Shown one piece after another: positions 6,980 through 15,309 of a stretch of 15,545 nt of DNA. Under the pieces are notes generated by a model. That model was given only the letters and a program-made list of their open reading frames with translations, was not told the DNA's origin and searched no databases. Source of the stretch: Crenotrichaceae bacterium (GTDB taxonomy: Bacteria > Pseudomonadota > Gammaproteobacteria > Methylococcales > DRLZ01); the NCBI GenBank assembly GCA_011322755.1, contig DRLZ01000156.1:1-15545 (forward strand), given 5' to 3'. Both the position numbers and the translations under genes were made by a program. Numbering within the stretch: the first letter of the stretch is position 1; every line of letters begins with the position of its first letter.

Positions 6980-8143
6980 TTGATTAATTCAGCAGAATTC
7001 AAGCTGCTGGTTGCACTGACTGATCCAGCACCAGATAAAAGACAACACGAGATTGCTGATGCTGTTCAATCTGTCGGTACAAATGCAATCGATTGGAAAC
7101 ACTTTTTACAACTTGTTAGTTGGCATCGTGTAGTTCCGCAAGTCTATCTAGGCTTAGTTGCATATAAAGACAATATACCAGGTAATATTTTTAATCAGCT
7201 GTATAGGTCAAACTTTAAGATTCAGCGCATCTCGTTGCGACAGTCTGCCTGGTTGGTTAAAATTTCACAGTTATTTGAGAGCAATCAGGTTCGCTTTATT
7301 CCGATTAAAGGTGTTGCTCTATCACAGCTTCTCTACTCAGACAGTGGCTGCCGGCAATCGAAGGATCTGGACATTATAATAGATTGTGCTGACGTGAACA
7401 CAGCTGAGCAATTGTTAACCGAAAAGATGGGGTTCAAGAGAAAACATCCTCCCGAAACTGCTACCAGTGAGGAAATTGATTTTCTGAACCGTTGCACTAA
7501 AGATCGGGTGTATCAACACCCTGGTGATAAAATTGTGTTAGAAGTCCACTGGCGGTTTTTAACTGATTCATCGATTCTTGAAGTACCGTTTGATGAGTTA
7601 ATAAAATCTTCAATGCAACAGCAGTTTCACCACCAAACCCTCAGAATATTGAGTTACGATTATCTTTGGTTGTATCAGTCACTGCATGGGACAGCCGCTG
7701 GCTGGTATCGCTTACATTGGTTAAGTGATATCGCAAAAATGCTTGTCAGTTTTAAACCAGACTGGCATCGTTTACTCAAAATGGCTGATCAATATCACTG
7801 TCAAAAGTGTTTATTCGAAGCTGTTTGTCTAGCCAGCCAGATATATCATATACCAATTCCAGAAGCATTTTATTCCTATAAGCAACAGTTCTGGCAACAA
7901 CGATTGAGTACTCCGCTCGCTTTACATTTGCTATCGAGTGCGCAGATCCAATCATTTTTTATTGAATTTTGGCGTCGGTTATTCTGGATGCCGAAACAAT
8001 ATTTTTGTTTATACCTGTTATATAAACTCTGTCAGAGGCCAAGAGGAAGTGTAAGCTGGTACCGACAACATCCTCATCGTTATATCCTGTATTATCTATT
8101 GCGTCCGGTTGCTTTCGTTATTCGGCGCTGCTGGATTCGTTAA
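6980..8143 (+). CDS. NTP_transf_5-type nucleotidyltransferase, first gene of the RiPP locus
   Basis: 387 residues of the nucleotidyltransferase-fold family often found in RiPP and lasso peptide clusters (Pfam NTP_transf_5). The signature is clear: FIPIKGVALSQLLYSDSGCR followed by QSKDLDIII, giving KG at 110-111, R125 and the metal-binding pair D129/D131. EVHW follows at 188-191 and the helical C-terminal segment LHGTAAGWYRLHWLSDIAKML is typical. The start is TTG 6980; AAGG at 6967-6970 is well placed and no in-frame ATG lies near. In the pseudomycoidin pathway a homologue (PsmN) acts after the kinase and adds hexose to the phosphorylated C-terminal Ser, so a similar role on the peptide at 15310 is inferred. 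It is followed after 28 bp by the HPr-kinase-like gene, its usual partner. Confidence 0.9.
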   Translation: MINSAEFKLLVALTDPAPDKRQHEIADAVQSVGTNAIDWKHFLQLVSWHRVVPQVYLGLVAYKDNIPGNIFNQLYRSNFKIQRISLRQSAWLVKISQLFESNQVRFIPIKGVALSQLLYSDSGCRQSKDLDIIIDCADVNTAEQLLTEKMGFKRKHPPETATSEEIDFLNRCTKDRVYQHPGDKIVLEVHWRFLTDSSILEVPFDELIKSSMQQQFHHQTLRILSYDYLWLYQSLHGTAAGWYRLHWLSDIAKMLVSFKPDWHRLLKMADQYHCQKCLFEAVCLASQIYHIPIPEAFYSYKQQFWQQRLSTPLALHLLSSAQIQSFFIEFWRRLFWMPKQYFCLYLLYKLCQRPRGSVSWYRQHPHRYILYYLLRPVAFVIRRCWIR

Positions 8144-8171
8144 TTTACTCACATTATTCACATCACCTAAT

Positions 8172-9086
8172 ATGTACAGTTATCAAGCATTTGGCTTAGC
8201 CATTTCCAGTGAGATTGAGTTGCCACAATTAATTCCTGTCAACACTTCTGATGATTTGTCAGTTGATGTCACGATTGAGTATGGAAAAATTGACAAAAAT
8301 GGGTTAAAAGATCCGACGTCTAAAGATCTGTATTGTCAATCGACTATTAACCATCTGTGGTTGCATGTTCCAGAAGTCGCCTGGTTCGAAGTGATGAATG
8401 GCAATAAAATTGTGGTGATGGCCGAGACCGGTGCAGATCTGCAAAGTATTCGTCTTTTTCTGCTTGGTTCGTGTATGGGTTGTATATTACACCAGCGCCA
8501 CTATCTGGTAATGCATGCGAATACCATCCGTTTTGGTAATCAATGCGTCATGTTTGCTGGTGCTTCCGGTAATGGGAAGTCGACATTGGCAGCAGCTTTC
8601 CATCAACGGGGACAGCAGATTCTGGCAGATGATGTGAGCGCAATTAACAAGCAGGGTGATGTGACACCGAGTTACCCACAAATTAAACTCTGGCACGACG
8701 CCATTAAACAACTAGGCATTGGTTTTTCAGGATTAAACAAAATTCGTTTACAAGTAGAAAAGTATGCCTATCCTCTAAGTGATACCTGTTTTTGTCAACA
8801 GCCCTTGCCGTTATCTGCAATTTACCTGTTATCCTCACATAACGAGGACGAATTTTTAATGGAACCGATCAATGGGTTTAAAAAATTCAATCCGATTAAA
8901 AATAATACATATCGGCCAAAATATATCAAAGGGCTTGAGTTACAATCTGTCCATTTAAAACAGGTCGGTCAGTTGGCGAAACGTATCCGTGTCACGCGGA
9001 TTACACGGCCTAACCGATCATTTCAAATTGAGCGCCTGATTGATTTTATTCTGGAGGATATGCAGTCTCATGGGATGGCAGTATGA
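8172..9086 (+). CDS. HPr-kinase-like peptide kinase
   Basis: About 304 residues from ATG 8172 (MYSYQAFGLAIS); a TTG at 8109 would add 21 residues overlapping the previous gene and is less likely, since the family normally begins with this YxxxGLxI strand. The P-loop GASGNGKST is at 130-138, preceded by the usual MHANTI segment, and the Walker B/HPrK-like ILADDVSAI is near 150-158. The C-terminal half is all beta/helix with RVTRITRP. Proteins of this type in lasso clusters (for example the paeninodin kinase) phosphorylate the side chain of the C-terminal Ser of the precursor rather than HPr. Here the precursor ends in Ser64, which fits. The stop overlaps the sulfotransferase start (ATGA), showing co-translation. 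Confidence 0.88.
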   Translation: MYSYQAFGLAISSEIELPQLIPVNTSDDLSVDVTIEYGKIDKNGLKDPTSKDLYCQSTINHLWLHVPEVAWFEVMNGNKIVVMAETGADLQSIRLFLLGSCMGCILHQRHYLVMHANTIRFGNQCVMFAGASGNGKSTLAAAFHQRGQQILADDVSAINKQGDVTPSYPQIKLWHDAIKQLGIGFSGLNKIRLQVEKYAYPLSDTCFCQQPLPLSAIYLLSSHNEDEFLMEPINGFKKFNPIKNNTYRPKYIKGLELQSVHLKQVGQLAKRIRVTRITRPNRSFQIERLIDFILEDMQSHGMAV

Positions 9087-10003
9087 GCGCCGGGATTTTC
9101 TGGCTGGCTTCCTATCCTAAATCCGGAAATACCTGGATGCGATTATTTATCGCAAATCTAAACGGTGAGGAAGAGGAGGCTGTTGATATTAATGAGCTGT
9201 ACACGGGCTCAATTGCTAGTGGTCGCGGCTGGATTGATGACGTGCTTGGTTTTGATATCGGCGCGTTGAGTCATGACGAGATTGATCAACTGCGACCTGA
9301 TGTTTATCGCTGGAGCGCAGAACAGGCAGAAAGTCTGGAATATCATAAAATTCACGATGCATATACAACGCTGGCAGACGGTCGACAGTTGATTCCTGCC
9401 AACGCGACTTACGGCGTCTTGTATTTGTTGCGTAATCCGCTTGATGTTGCGATTTCATTTGCCCATCATTCAAATTGCAGTATTGATAAAGCCATTGATA
9501 ATATGTCGAATCCACAATTTGCATTTTGTGGTGGTACAAAACGCCTCAATAACCAGCTTCGACAGTGGTTACTCAGCTGGTCTGATCATGTAATAAGCTG
9601 GGTTGATGCAGCGCAAATCAATCGCCTCGTGGTTCGTTACGAAGATATGGTAAACCATCCGATGACGACTTTTAGCAAAGTTGCCGGGTTTCTGGAACTT
9701 GCAACAGATGAAAATAGTATCACACAAGCGCTTGAGCACTGCACAATCAAAAAACTGCAAGAACAGGAACAGGAAAAAGGATTCAAGGAAAAAATGGCAA
9801 CATCAGCAAACTTTTTTCGGAAAGGCAAGGTTGGCGATTGGCAAGAAACATTGTCAGAAACACAAATCCAGCGCATAGTTACGGATCATTGCCAGGTGAT
9901 GCAGCGTTTTGGTTATCTGGATTCACAGGGTCAGCCTTTAGTTAACCCAAAGCCTATCGAGCGTCAATCTATTCAGCAACCTGCTTTCGCATCACAAGGG
10001 TAA
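9083..10003 (+). CDS. PAPS-dependent sulfotransferase
   Basis: 306 residues, a complete cytosolic-type sulfotransferase (Sulfotransfer_1 fold). The 5'-phosphosulfate-binding loop is YPKSGNTW (11-18). The catalytic base is probably H91 in K-I-H. The 3'-phosphate motifs are RNPLDVAIS (117-125) and FFRKGKVGDW (244-253), the last matching the family's RKGxxGDW. The enzyme transfers a sulfuryl group from PAPS to a hydroxyl or amine. Its four-base overlap with the kinase and 5-bp gap to the cyclase place it inside the peptide-maturation operon, so the peptide is the likely acceptor. The predicted core has no Tyr, so Ser, Thr or the single Lys must be the target if this is right. A polysaccharide or small-molecule acceptor remains possible. 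Confidence 0.92.
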   Translation: MSAGIFWLASYPKSGNTWMRLFIANLNGEEEEAVDINELYTGSIASGRGWIDDVLGFDIGALSHDEIDQLRPDVYRWSAEQAESLEYHKIHDAYTTLADGRQLIPANATYGVLYLLRNPLDVAISFAHHSNCSIDKAIDNMSNPQFAFCGGTKRLNNQLRQWLLSWSDHVISWVDAAQINRLVVRYEDMVNHPMTTFSKVAGFLELATDENSITQALEHCTIKKLQEQEQEKGFKEKMATSANFFRKGKVGDWQETLSETQIQRIVTDHCQVMQRFGYLDSQGQPLVNPKPIERQSIQQPAFASQG

Positions 10004-10008
10004 CATCG

Positions 10009-11886
10009 ATGATTTTTGGGGAATTTATCCGTGATCCGCATGCTCAGCGTTATTCAGAGCAGATTATTGAGCTATCAACACAAGGCCGACTCACTGAAAT
10101 CATCCCTGCCGATGTCTGTTCTCACTGGCATGACGAGCAAACGACTTTTGTTCAGCAAACGTTGTTTAATACCGCACAGTCAAAAACTGAGAATGGTCCC
10201 ATTTATGACAGTGAAACAAAATTAACCGTTGTTGCATGGGCTCGAATTGATAATCGGGATGAACTTGCGGAATTGCTTAAAATTGATTTGGATGATGTTT
10301 TACGATGTGATCCATGGTTCATTCTAAAAAGCTATCAACAATGGGGTGAACAATGTGTTGATTATCTGATTGGTGATTTTGTTTTCGTCATTTTTGATCG
10401 TCGTGCACAGAAAATATTCTGTGCGCGTGATCACATGGGCGTCAGGCCTTTTTATTATCATTTGAGCGAAAAGCGTTTTATATTCGGCAGCCATCTCGCG
10501 TTTTTTCATCAGCTTGAATGTTGTGAATTAAAACCTTCGTCACAGTGGATTGCAGACTATCTGACTGGTTTATCCATGAGCTTCACAGAAACACCGTATC
10601 CAGCAATCGCCAAGCTGGCGCCAGCACATTGTTTAACAGTGATGACTAAGCAGTCATCAGTTCGTCCTTATTTTCAATTTTCAACAGAAAATACATTAAA
10701 GTTGAATGATTCGCGTGAATATGTCGATGCTTACCGCGAACAGCTGGAGGCGACGATTCAATGTCGAGTGCACAGTGATTATTTGATCGGGAGTGAGCTC
10801 AGTGGCGGTATTGATTCATCAACGATTACTGCCTATGCAGCTCAATTTCTGGCTAAACCACAACAACAGTTGCATGCGTTTGCGTTTACCAGTTGTGAAC
10901 TGGAGCCAGAATATATTCATGCTATCTGCCAGTCAACTAAACTGGCCTCGACCCACGTCTTTACCCGCGCTAACTATGAACCCGATCAACGCCTTGAGCT
11001 CATCACCAAGGCATTAGATATTTTCGGTTATCCACAAGAACATGGTAATGGAACCGGTCATGAGCCATTTTATCAAATGGCCGAACAATTAAATATACGC
11101 ACTTTGCTGTCTGGTCATGGTGGCGATGAATTTGTTACTGCCAGTGCCGGTTTGGTACTTGCTGAACTCTATCACGAAGGGCGGTATCTTGAGTTATATA
11201 ATGCCGTCAAGGGAAATGCCTTTACCCGCTTATTGCGTACATTGAAAATCATTGCAAACAATTATAATAACAAGACTTACAACAAACGTTTTCAGACCGC
11301 TTTTAGTCAGCGTTGGCGCTATCAGCTTGTCAAACAACACTGGGTAGAACAGTATGACTTACAGAGCCGCTATTTAAAAAATGCAGAATACGATGCACCT
11401 TACAAGACGCTAAATGATTTTACCCTGCAAAATCGCTGGGCGCCATTCGTATCGACACGAATGGAAAACTGCACATTGATGGCCGCGTCACACAATATCG
11501 AATATCGCTGGCCGCTACTGGATGTGCGTTTGATCAAACTGTTTTTGAGTATTCCTTCAATCGAAAAATATAATCACGGGGTATCACGTCTGCTACACCG
11601 TCGAGCGATTAACGATGTGGTGCATCATAAGGTCGCCTGGAAGCCAAGCAAGGATATGGGGCCGGTTTATAAATTACAAGATAAATCCGAGGTGAAGCCG
11701 TGTTTAATCAACATCGAGAAACTTCATCCACAGTTAAGCGAGCTGATTGATGTACAAAAATTGCGCAAGCAATTATCTCAGAGTACACAGACTCATCGGT
11801 CTGCGGTAACAAATGCTTCATTTCAGAATCTAAAGAACATCAACAACCTGTTATGGCTTAATCAATGGCTGCATCGTTATCACTGA
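10009..11886 (+). CDS. Asparagine-synthetase-like lasso cyclase (class C protein)
   Basis: 625 residues with the two-domain plan of asparagine synthetase B. The N-terminal glutaminase-like domain begins MIFGEF and lacks the Cys that must follow Met1 for glutamine hydrolysis, although the fold markers GDFVFVIFDRR (122-132) and ARDHMGVRPFYY (139-150) remain. The synthetase domain has the ATP-pyrophosphatase loop SGGIDSS (265-271) and LLSGHGGDEF (366-375). Loss of the glutaminase Cys with retention of the AMP-forming site is the hallmark of lasso cyclases, which adenylate an Asp or Glu side chain of the core and close a macrolactam with its N-terminal amine. The presumed acceptor is Glu53 of the peptide at 15310. 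The tight spacing after the sulfotransferase indicates one operon. Function as a general asparagine synthetase is unlikely. Confidence 0.88.
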   Translation: MIFGEFIRDPHAQRYSEQIIELSTQGRLTEIIPADVCSHWHDEQTTFVQQTLFNTAQSKTENGPIYDSETKLTVVAWARIDNRDELAELLKIDLDDVLRCDPWFILKSYQQWGEQCVDYLIGDFVFVIFDRRAQKIFCARDHMGVRPFYYHLSEKRFIFGSHLAFFHQLECCELKPSSQWIADYLTGLSMSFTETPYPAIAKLAPAHCLTVMTKQSSVRPYFQFSTENTLKLNDSREYVDAYREQLEATIQCRVHSDYLIGSELSGGIDSSTITAYAAQFLAKPQQQLHAFAFTSCELEPEYIHAICQSTKLASTHVFTRANYEPDQRLELITKALDIFGYPQEHGNGTGHEPFYQMAEQLNIRTLLSGHGGDEFVTASAGLVLAELYHEGRYLELYNAVKGNAFTRLLRTLKIIANNYNNKTYNKRFQTAFSQRWRYQLVKQHWVEQYDLQSRYLKNAEYDAPYKTLNDFTLQNRWAPFVSTRMENCTLMAASHNIEYRWPLLDVRLIKLFLSIPSIEKYNHGVSRLLHRRAINDVVHHKVAWKPSKDMGPVYKLQDKSEVKPCLINIEKLHPQLSELIDVQKLRKQLSQSTQTHRSAVTNASFQNLKNINNLLWLNQWLHRYH

Positions 11887-11926
11887 AAAACTGTTTTGAT
11901 GATTTCTTCCATGAACAGCGATACTC

Positions 11927-12130
11927 GTGCCTGGTGTGATCCAAGCTTTTTCTTTCAAAGCCATCAGCTCAACAGATCGAGCTGTCAATGATATGATCAT
12001 TCAGCGTAACGTGTGCGCGTGTGGTGATGTAAATGAAGAAAATGACATGCTGAGTACAGCAAAGACCGTCATTTGTTTATTGATAGCAATTCATACTGTC
12101 TACTCTGTTATCGAGTGTAGCGATGCCTAG
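11927..12130 (+). CDS. Doubtful small open frame between cyclase and exporter
   Basis: A GTG-initiated frame of 67 codons fills most of the 236-bp gap between the cyclase and the ABC gene and overlaps the ABC start by eight bases (ATGCCTAG), the sort of overlap seen in coupled genes. It has a hydrophobic stretch near the end (TVICLLIAIHTVYSVI) and four Cys. I see no PqqD-like (B1) or transglutaminase-like (B2) pattern in it and no good ribosome binding site. It may be non-coding spacer or a decayed gene. I record it because it sits where a small maturation gene could be expected. Confidence 0.2.
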   Translation: MPGVIQAFSFKAISSTDRAVNDMIIQRNVCACGDVNEENDMLSTAKTVICLLIAIHTVYSVIECSDA

Positions 12131-13880
12131 CATGTTTGATCCACGTTTCAGGCAACTTTGGCATGCATTTCTGGACTTTTTCCAGTTCGCTCCGTCACAA
12201 CTCACGCTCACCTTGTTGTTAATGCTGTTTCAGGGTTTAACCGCGGGTGTGGGATTGCTGCTGATTATTCCCTTACTGCAATTGGTTGGTTTTTCTTTTG
12301 CAGAACAGATGGATTCAGGATTAGCTAACCGGGTTGGTGCTTTGTTTGCTGAGCTCGATATCCAGTTAACCTTACCGGCAGTTCTGTTTATCTATATTTG
12401 TGTTGTTACCAGCATTGCCACAACACGCTACTGGCTAACAGTATTAAGTGCCACGATACAACAACGTTATATCAATTTCATACGCAACCGTTTGTATTCT
12501 GCGCTGCTGAAATCAAACTGGCAATTTATCGTGCAGCACAAAATGTCTGATTTCACCCATAGTCTTACCGGGCAAGTTCAAAGTATCGGTTATATGGCAC
12601 AACAGATGTTGCAGTTGCTCAGCAATATTATCTTGACCCTGGTTTATGTGCTGTTTGCGCTGTTATTATCCTGGCAGATGTGTTTGCTGGCATTAGCTTG
12701 TGCTGCTGGACTGTTGCTCGTGTTGTTACCATTTAATAAAGTCATTTATCATTCTGGAGAAATCCAGCTGACCAGTTTTAAAAGTATTTTTCAGATGTTA
12801 ACCGAACAGCTGGCAAGTCTGAAAATGATAAAAAGCTATGCGAGTGAAACGCACTATGCAAAGCAGGTGGCACAGACCAGTGAATTATTGGAACAGCAGC
12901 AAATCAAAATGACCCGTATTAACGCACTAACTCAGTGGGTGTTTATGGTTGGTGCTGTCATTGCCTTTAGTGTGCTGTTTTATTTTTCATTACAGTGGTT
13001 GTCTGTGCCGCTGGCAACCTTGTTGTTATTGTTATTGATTTTTTCACGTTTGCTACCTCAGGTGCTGGGGATCCACTCAACATACCAGCGGCTATTACAC
13101 CAGATTCCTGCTTTGCATGATGTCAAGCAGATGTTGAAGCACTGTCAGGATGCACAGGAGGGCGAGTTATCAGCTCGTCTGGTTACACCACAACTTAAAC
13201 ACAAGATTGTTTTAAAAAATGTCAGCTATTGTTATCCCGGGCAGAAAAAACCAGTGATTGATTGTTTCAATATGGAAATCAAACGCAATCAGACGGTGGC
13301 GCTGGTTGGCGTTTCCGGTGCCGGAAAATCCACGCTTGCTGATTTAATTGTTGGCTTGCTGGTACCTGATTCAGGTCGCATTTTCTGTGATGATACGCCG
13401 CTTTGCGGAGAGCAACGACTGGCATGGCGACGTAGTTTGGCTTATGTGACACAGGAAGTATTTTTGTTTCACCAGTCAATTCGTCATAACTTGACATGGG
13501 TCAAGCCGGATGCCAGTGAAGCAGAATTATGGCGGGTTTTGCAACTGGCAGCAGCAGATGATTTTATTCGGCAATTACCGCACGGACTGGATACTGTTAT
13601 TGGTGATCGCGGGGTGCGTCTTTCAGGTGGTGAACGTCAGCGACTAGCGCTTGCCAGAGCCTTGCTGTCGAATCCACAGCTATTGATACTCGATGAGGCA
13701 ACCAGCGCTCTTGATCATGACAATGAGCAAAAGATTCAGCAAGCACTGTTAAAACTGCAGGGAAAATTGACAATCGTTATAATCGCTCATCGCAACACGA
13801 CAATTCAACATGTCGATGCCATTGTCAGGCTGGGTCGAAATAGCGATCAGCAGATACTTGCTGTATGCGAAGAAGCGTGA
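12123..13880 (+). CDS. ABC exporter, fused membrane and ATPase domains
   Basis: 585 residues, half-transporter of the exporter type that works as a homodimer in the cytoplasmic membrane. Residues 1-330 form the six-helix membrane domain (for example LTLLLMLFQGLTAGVGLLLI and ATLLLLLLIFSRLLPQVLGI). The ATPase has Walker A GVSGAGKST (396-404), the Q-loop VTQEVFLF, signature LSGGE (from 500), Walker B LLILDEATSALD (from 520) and the H-loop His556 in IAHR. There is no N-terminal C39 peptidase domain, so it is not expected to cut the leader. In lasso clusters such a protein (D) exports the mature peptide and gives immunity. The ATP-grasp gene overlaps its 3' end by 16 bases. A lipid or polysaccharide substrate cannot be excluded from sequence alone. 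Confidence 0.93.
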   Translation: MPSMFDPRFRQLWHAFLDFFQFAPSQLTLTLLLMLFQGLTAGVGLLLIIPLLQLVGFSFAEQMDSGLANRVGALFAELDIQLTLPAVLFIYICVVTSIATTRYWLTVLSATIQQRYINFIRNRLYSALLKSNWQFIVQHKMSDFTHSLTGQVQSIGYMAQQMLQLLSNIILTLVYVLFALLLSWQMCLLALACAAGLLLVLLPFNKVIYHSGEIQLTSFKSIFQMLTEQLASLKMIKSYASETHYAKQVAQTSELLEQQQIKMTRINALTQWVFMVGAVIAFSVLFYFSLQWLSVPLATLLLLLLIFSRLLPQVLGIHSTYQRLLHQIPALHDVKQMLKHCQDAQEGELSARLVTPQLKHKIVLKNVSYCYPGQKKPVIDCFNMEIKRNQTVALVGVSGAGKSTLADLIVGLLVPDSGRIFCDDTPLCGEQRLAWRRSLAYVTQEVFLFHQSIRHNLTWVKPDASEAELWRVLQLAAADDFIRQLPHGLDTVIGDRGVRLSGGERQRLALARALLSNPQLLILDEATSALDHDNEQKIQQALLKLQGKLTIVIIAHRNTTIQHVDAIVRLGRNSDQQILAVCEEA

Positions 13881-15115
13881 TTGTAAAACGCTGTCAACAG
13901 CTTTACGCACAAATACTTGTCAGACCGTTTCTTCATACATTGGTGAGCTGGCGTTTTTTTCTCCCAGAACAAACCCGCGCGGTACAACTGCATCGACAGG
14001 TGTTTCTGAAAGCCTGGCCGCGCTTTCCGCGCTGGGTTTGGGCGCTGATTTTTATTTATTCAAGTGTTACCTGGTTGCTTTGGCACAGCTGGAGACAAAT
14101 CTACCGGAATTATCAAAAACATCACAAAACAGTTGCGCAACACAGTATGGTATCGCCTGCTTGTCAGTTGGCAGGGTTATTTAAAGCGGCTTTCCTGCAT
14201 GGGATTCCTGGATTTGCTTTCTATCAGTACAAACTTTATTGTTACCCTGAGCAACAGTGGTTGAATTTTGTCTACACACATGAGTTGCCACAGTGGCATT
14301 TAACCATGTCACCCAACATCAGTACAGACACACATCGTTTGTTGTCTGATAAGGTTTTATTTTCCAGAAACTTATCCAGACACAGTATTTCAACAGTTGC
14401 TTCGTTGAAACGTCTCAGCCGTGGACAGCCAGTCAGCCCGAGTGATTTATTTATCAAGCAATCATGCTTTGTTAAGCCAGGTATTGGCAGTCGTTCAGAG
14501 GGCTGTCTGACCCTCAATTATCAATTGGAGTCGGACAGTTATCAATTGACGGTTTTTAAAACAGGGGAGGTGATTGAGGAGTCAGGTATCGTTGATTATA
14601 TCAACCAGCAAGTACAACATCGAGATTACCTGATCCAGCCTTTGCTTACAAACCATCCACTTGTACAACAATACACAACAACAAAAAAACTCATAACACT
14701 ACGCCTGATTAGCGCCTGTTCTGTGAATCAAAAACCCGTCGTTGTCTCTGCCTTACTTGAAATTCCATCACCCGACAATCACAGCGCCTGGTGGTTGATT
14801 GCAATTGATTGCAGGGCAGGGTGTTTTATTGATTCAAGCAGTTGGTTGCTTAAGTCGTCAGCATCTTACAAACAGGCATTGAATAAAATGGGGGCACAGG
14901 TTATGCCATTCTGGTCCGAGATTACTGAGCTTTGTTTGAAAGCACATTGTTTGTGTGCGAATATGGCAACGATAGGCTGGGATGTGGTTGTCACACCCGA
15001 TGGTGTACAGCTCCTGGAAGGCAATATTAATTGGGGGATTGCTCAACATCAAATAATAAATGACAAACCAATATTGGATTCAGGGCTTTGTGATATTTAT
15101 TGTTCTCATATTTGA
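13865..15115 (+). CDS. Sugar-transfer-associated ATP-grasp protein
   Basis: 416 residues matching the ATPgrasp_ST family (Pfam PF14397 by recall). The N-terminal region carries one strong hydrophobic segment at about 56-75 (RWVWALIFIYSSVTWLLWHS), so it may sit at the membrane. Family landmarks follow in order: TDTHRLLSDKVLFSRNL (154-170), the ATP-binding strand FVKPGIGSRSEG (202-213), HRDYLIQPLLTNHP, the TLR motif (278-280), and the C-terminal GWDVVVTPDG with LLEGNINWG (371-391), where the Glu and Asn bind metal. ATP-grasp enzymes activate a carboxylate as acyl phosphate and join it to an amine, thiol or hydroxyl. The start codon lies inside the exporter gene, showing tight coupling. It is not of the microviridin ligase type. 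Its substrate here is unknown; the peptide or a sugar/acid attached to it are candidates. Confidence 0.85.
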   Translation: MRRSVIVKRCQQLYAQILVRPFLHTLVSWRFFLPEQTRAVQLHRQVFLKAWPRFPRWVWALIFIYSSVTWLLWHSWRQIYRNYQKHHKTVAQHSMVSPACQLAGLFKAAFLHGIPGFAFYQYKLYCYPEQQWLNFVYTHELPQWHLTMSPNISTDTHRLLSDKVLFSRNLSRHSISTVASLKRLSRGQPVSPSDLFIKQSCFVKPGIGSRSEGCLTLNYQLESDSYQLTVFKTGEVIEESGIVDYINQQVQHRDYLIQPLLTNHPLVQQYTTTKKLITLRLISACSVNQKPVVVSALLEIPSPDNHSAWWLIAIDCRAGCFIDSSSWLLKSSASYKQALNKMGAQVMPFWSEITELCLKAHCLCANMATIGWDVVVTPDGVQLLEGNINWGIAQHQIINDKPILDSGLCDIYCSHI

Positions 15116-15203
15116 TTGTTCTTGTTCAATGACTATTCTAGCTTGTAGTGCAATGTATTGATGGAAGCACGTACTTTTACAAGCGTATCTCGTTAGGCTA
15201 GTA

Positions 15204-15233
15204 TTGACATCTTTACTCAGGTATTATTAGTAA
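15204..15233 (+). promoter_or_regulatory. Possible promoter of the precursor peptide gene
   Basis: The 194-bp gap before the peptide gene contains a perfect TTGACA (15204-15209). The best -10-like hexamer at acceptable spacing is TAGTAA (15228-15233, 18-bp spacer), which matches TATAAT at only three positions. An AT-rich stretch TTTTATATATTT (15245-15256) is another -10 possibility without a good partner. A separate promoter would let the peptide be made in excess over its enzymes, as is common for RiPP precursors, but this is a weak sequence call. I see no clear terminator in the gap. Confidence 0.3.
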
Positions 15234-15309
15234 AAACAAGCCTGTTTTATATATTTCAATCCAGTTATCCAGGCTCTGGTACTTAACAATCAGATAAGGG
15301 AATTATACT

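Noticed and set aside
11927..12130. PqqD-like leader-binding protein in the gap before the exporter
   Set aside because: The frame has none of the PqqD pattern and no good start; listed only as a doubtful small frame.
13810..14184. 124-codon frame spanning the exporter end and ATP-grasp start
   Set aside because: Overlaps two well-supported genes in another frame; the ATP-grasp frame carries the family motifs.
6980..15115. Polysaccharide or capsule locus (sulfotransferase, ABC exporter, sugar-transfer ATP-grasp)
   Set aside because: No glycosyltransferase, polymerase or sugar nucleotide gene is seen, while the Cys-less cyclase, kinase/nucleotidyltransferase pair and short peptide fit a RiPP locus better. 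It is kept as the main alternative for the ATP-grasp gene.
13865..15115. Microviridin/graspetide-type ligase
   Set aside because: Motif order (TDTH..DK, FVKP, TLR, GWDVxxTPDG, EGN) is that of the sugar-transfer-associated family, and the precursor lacks the acidic repeat cores of graspetides.
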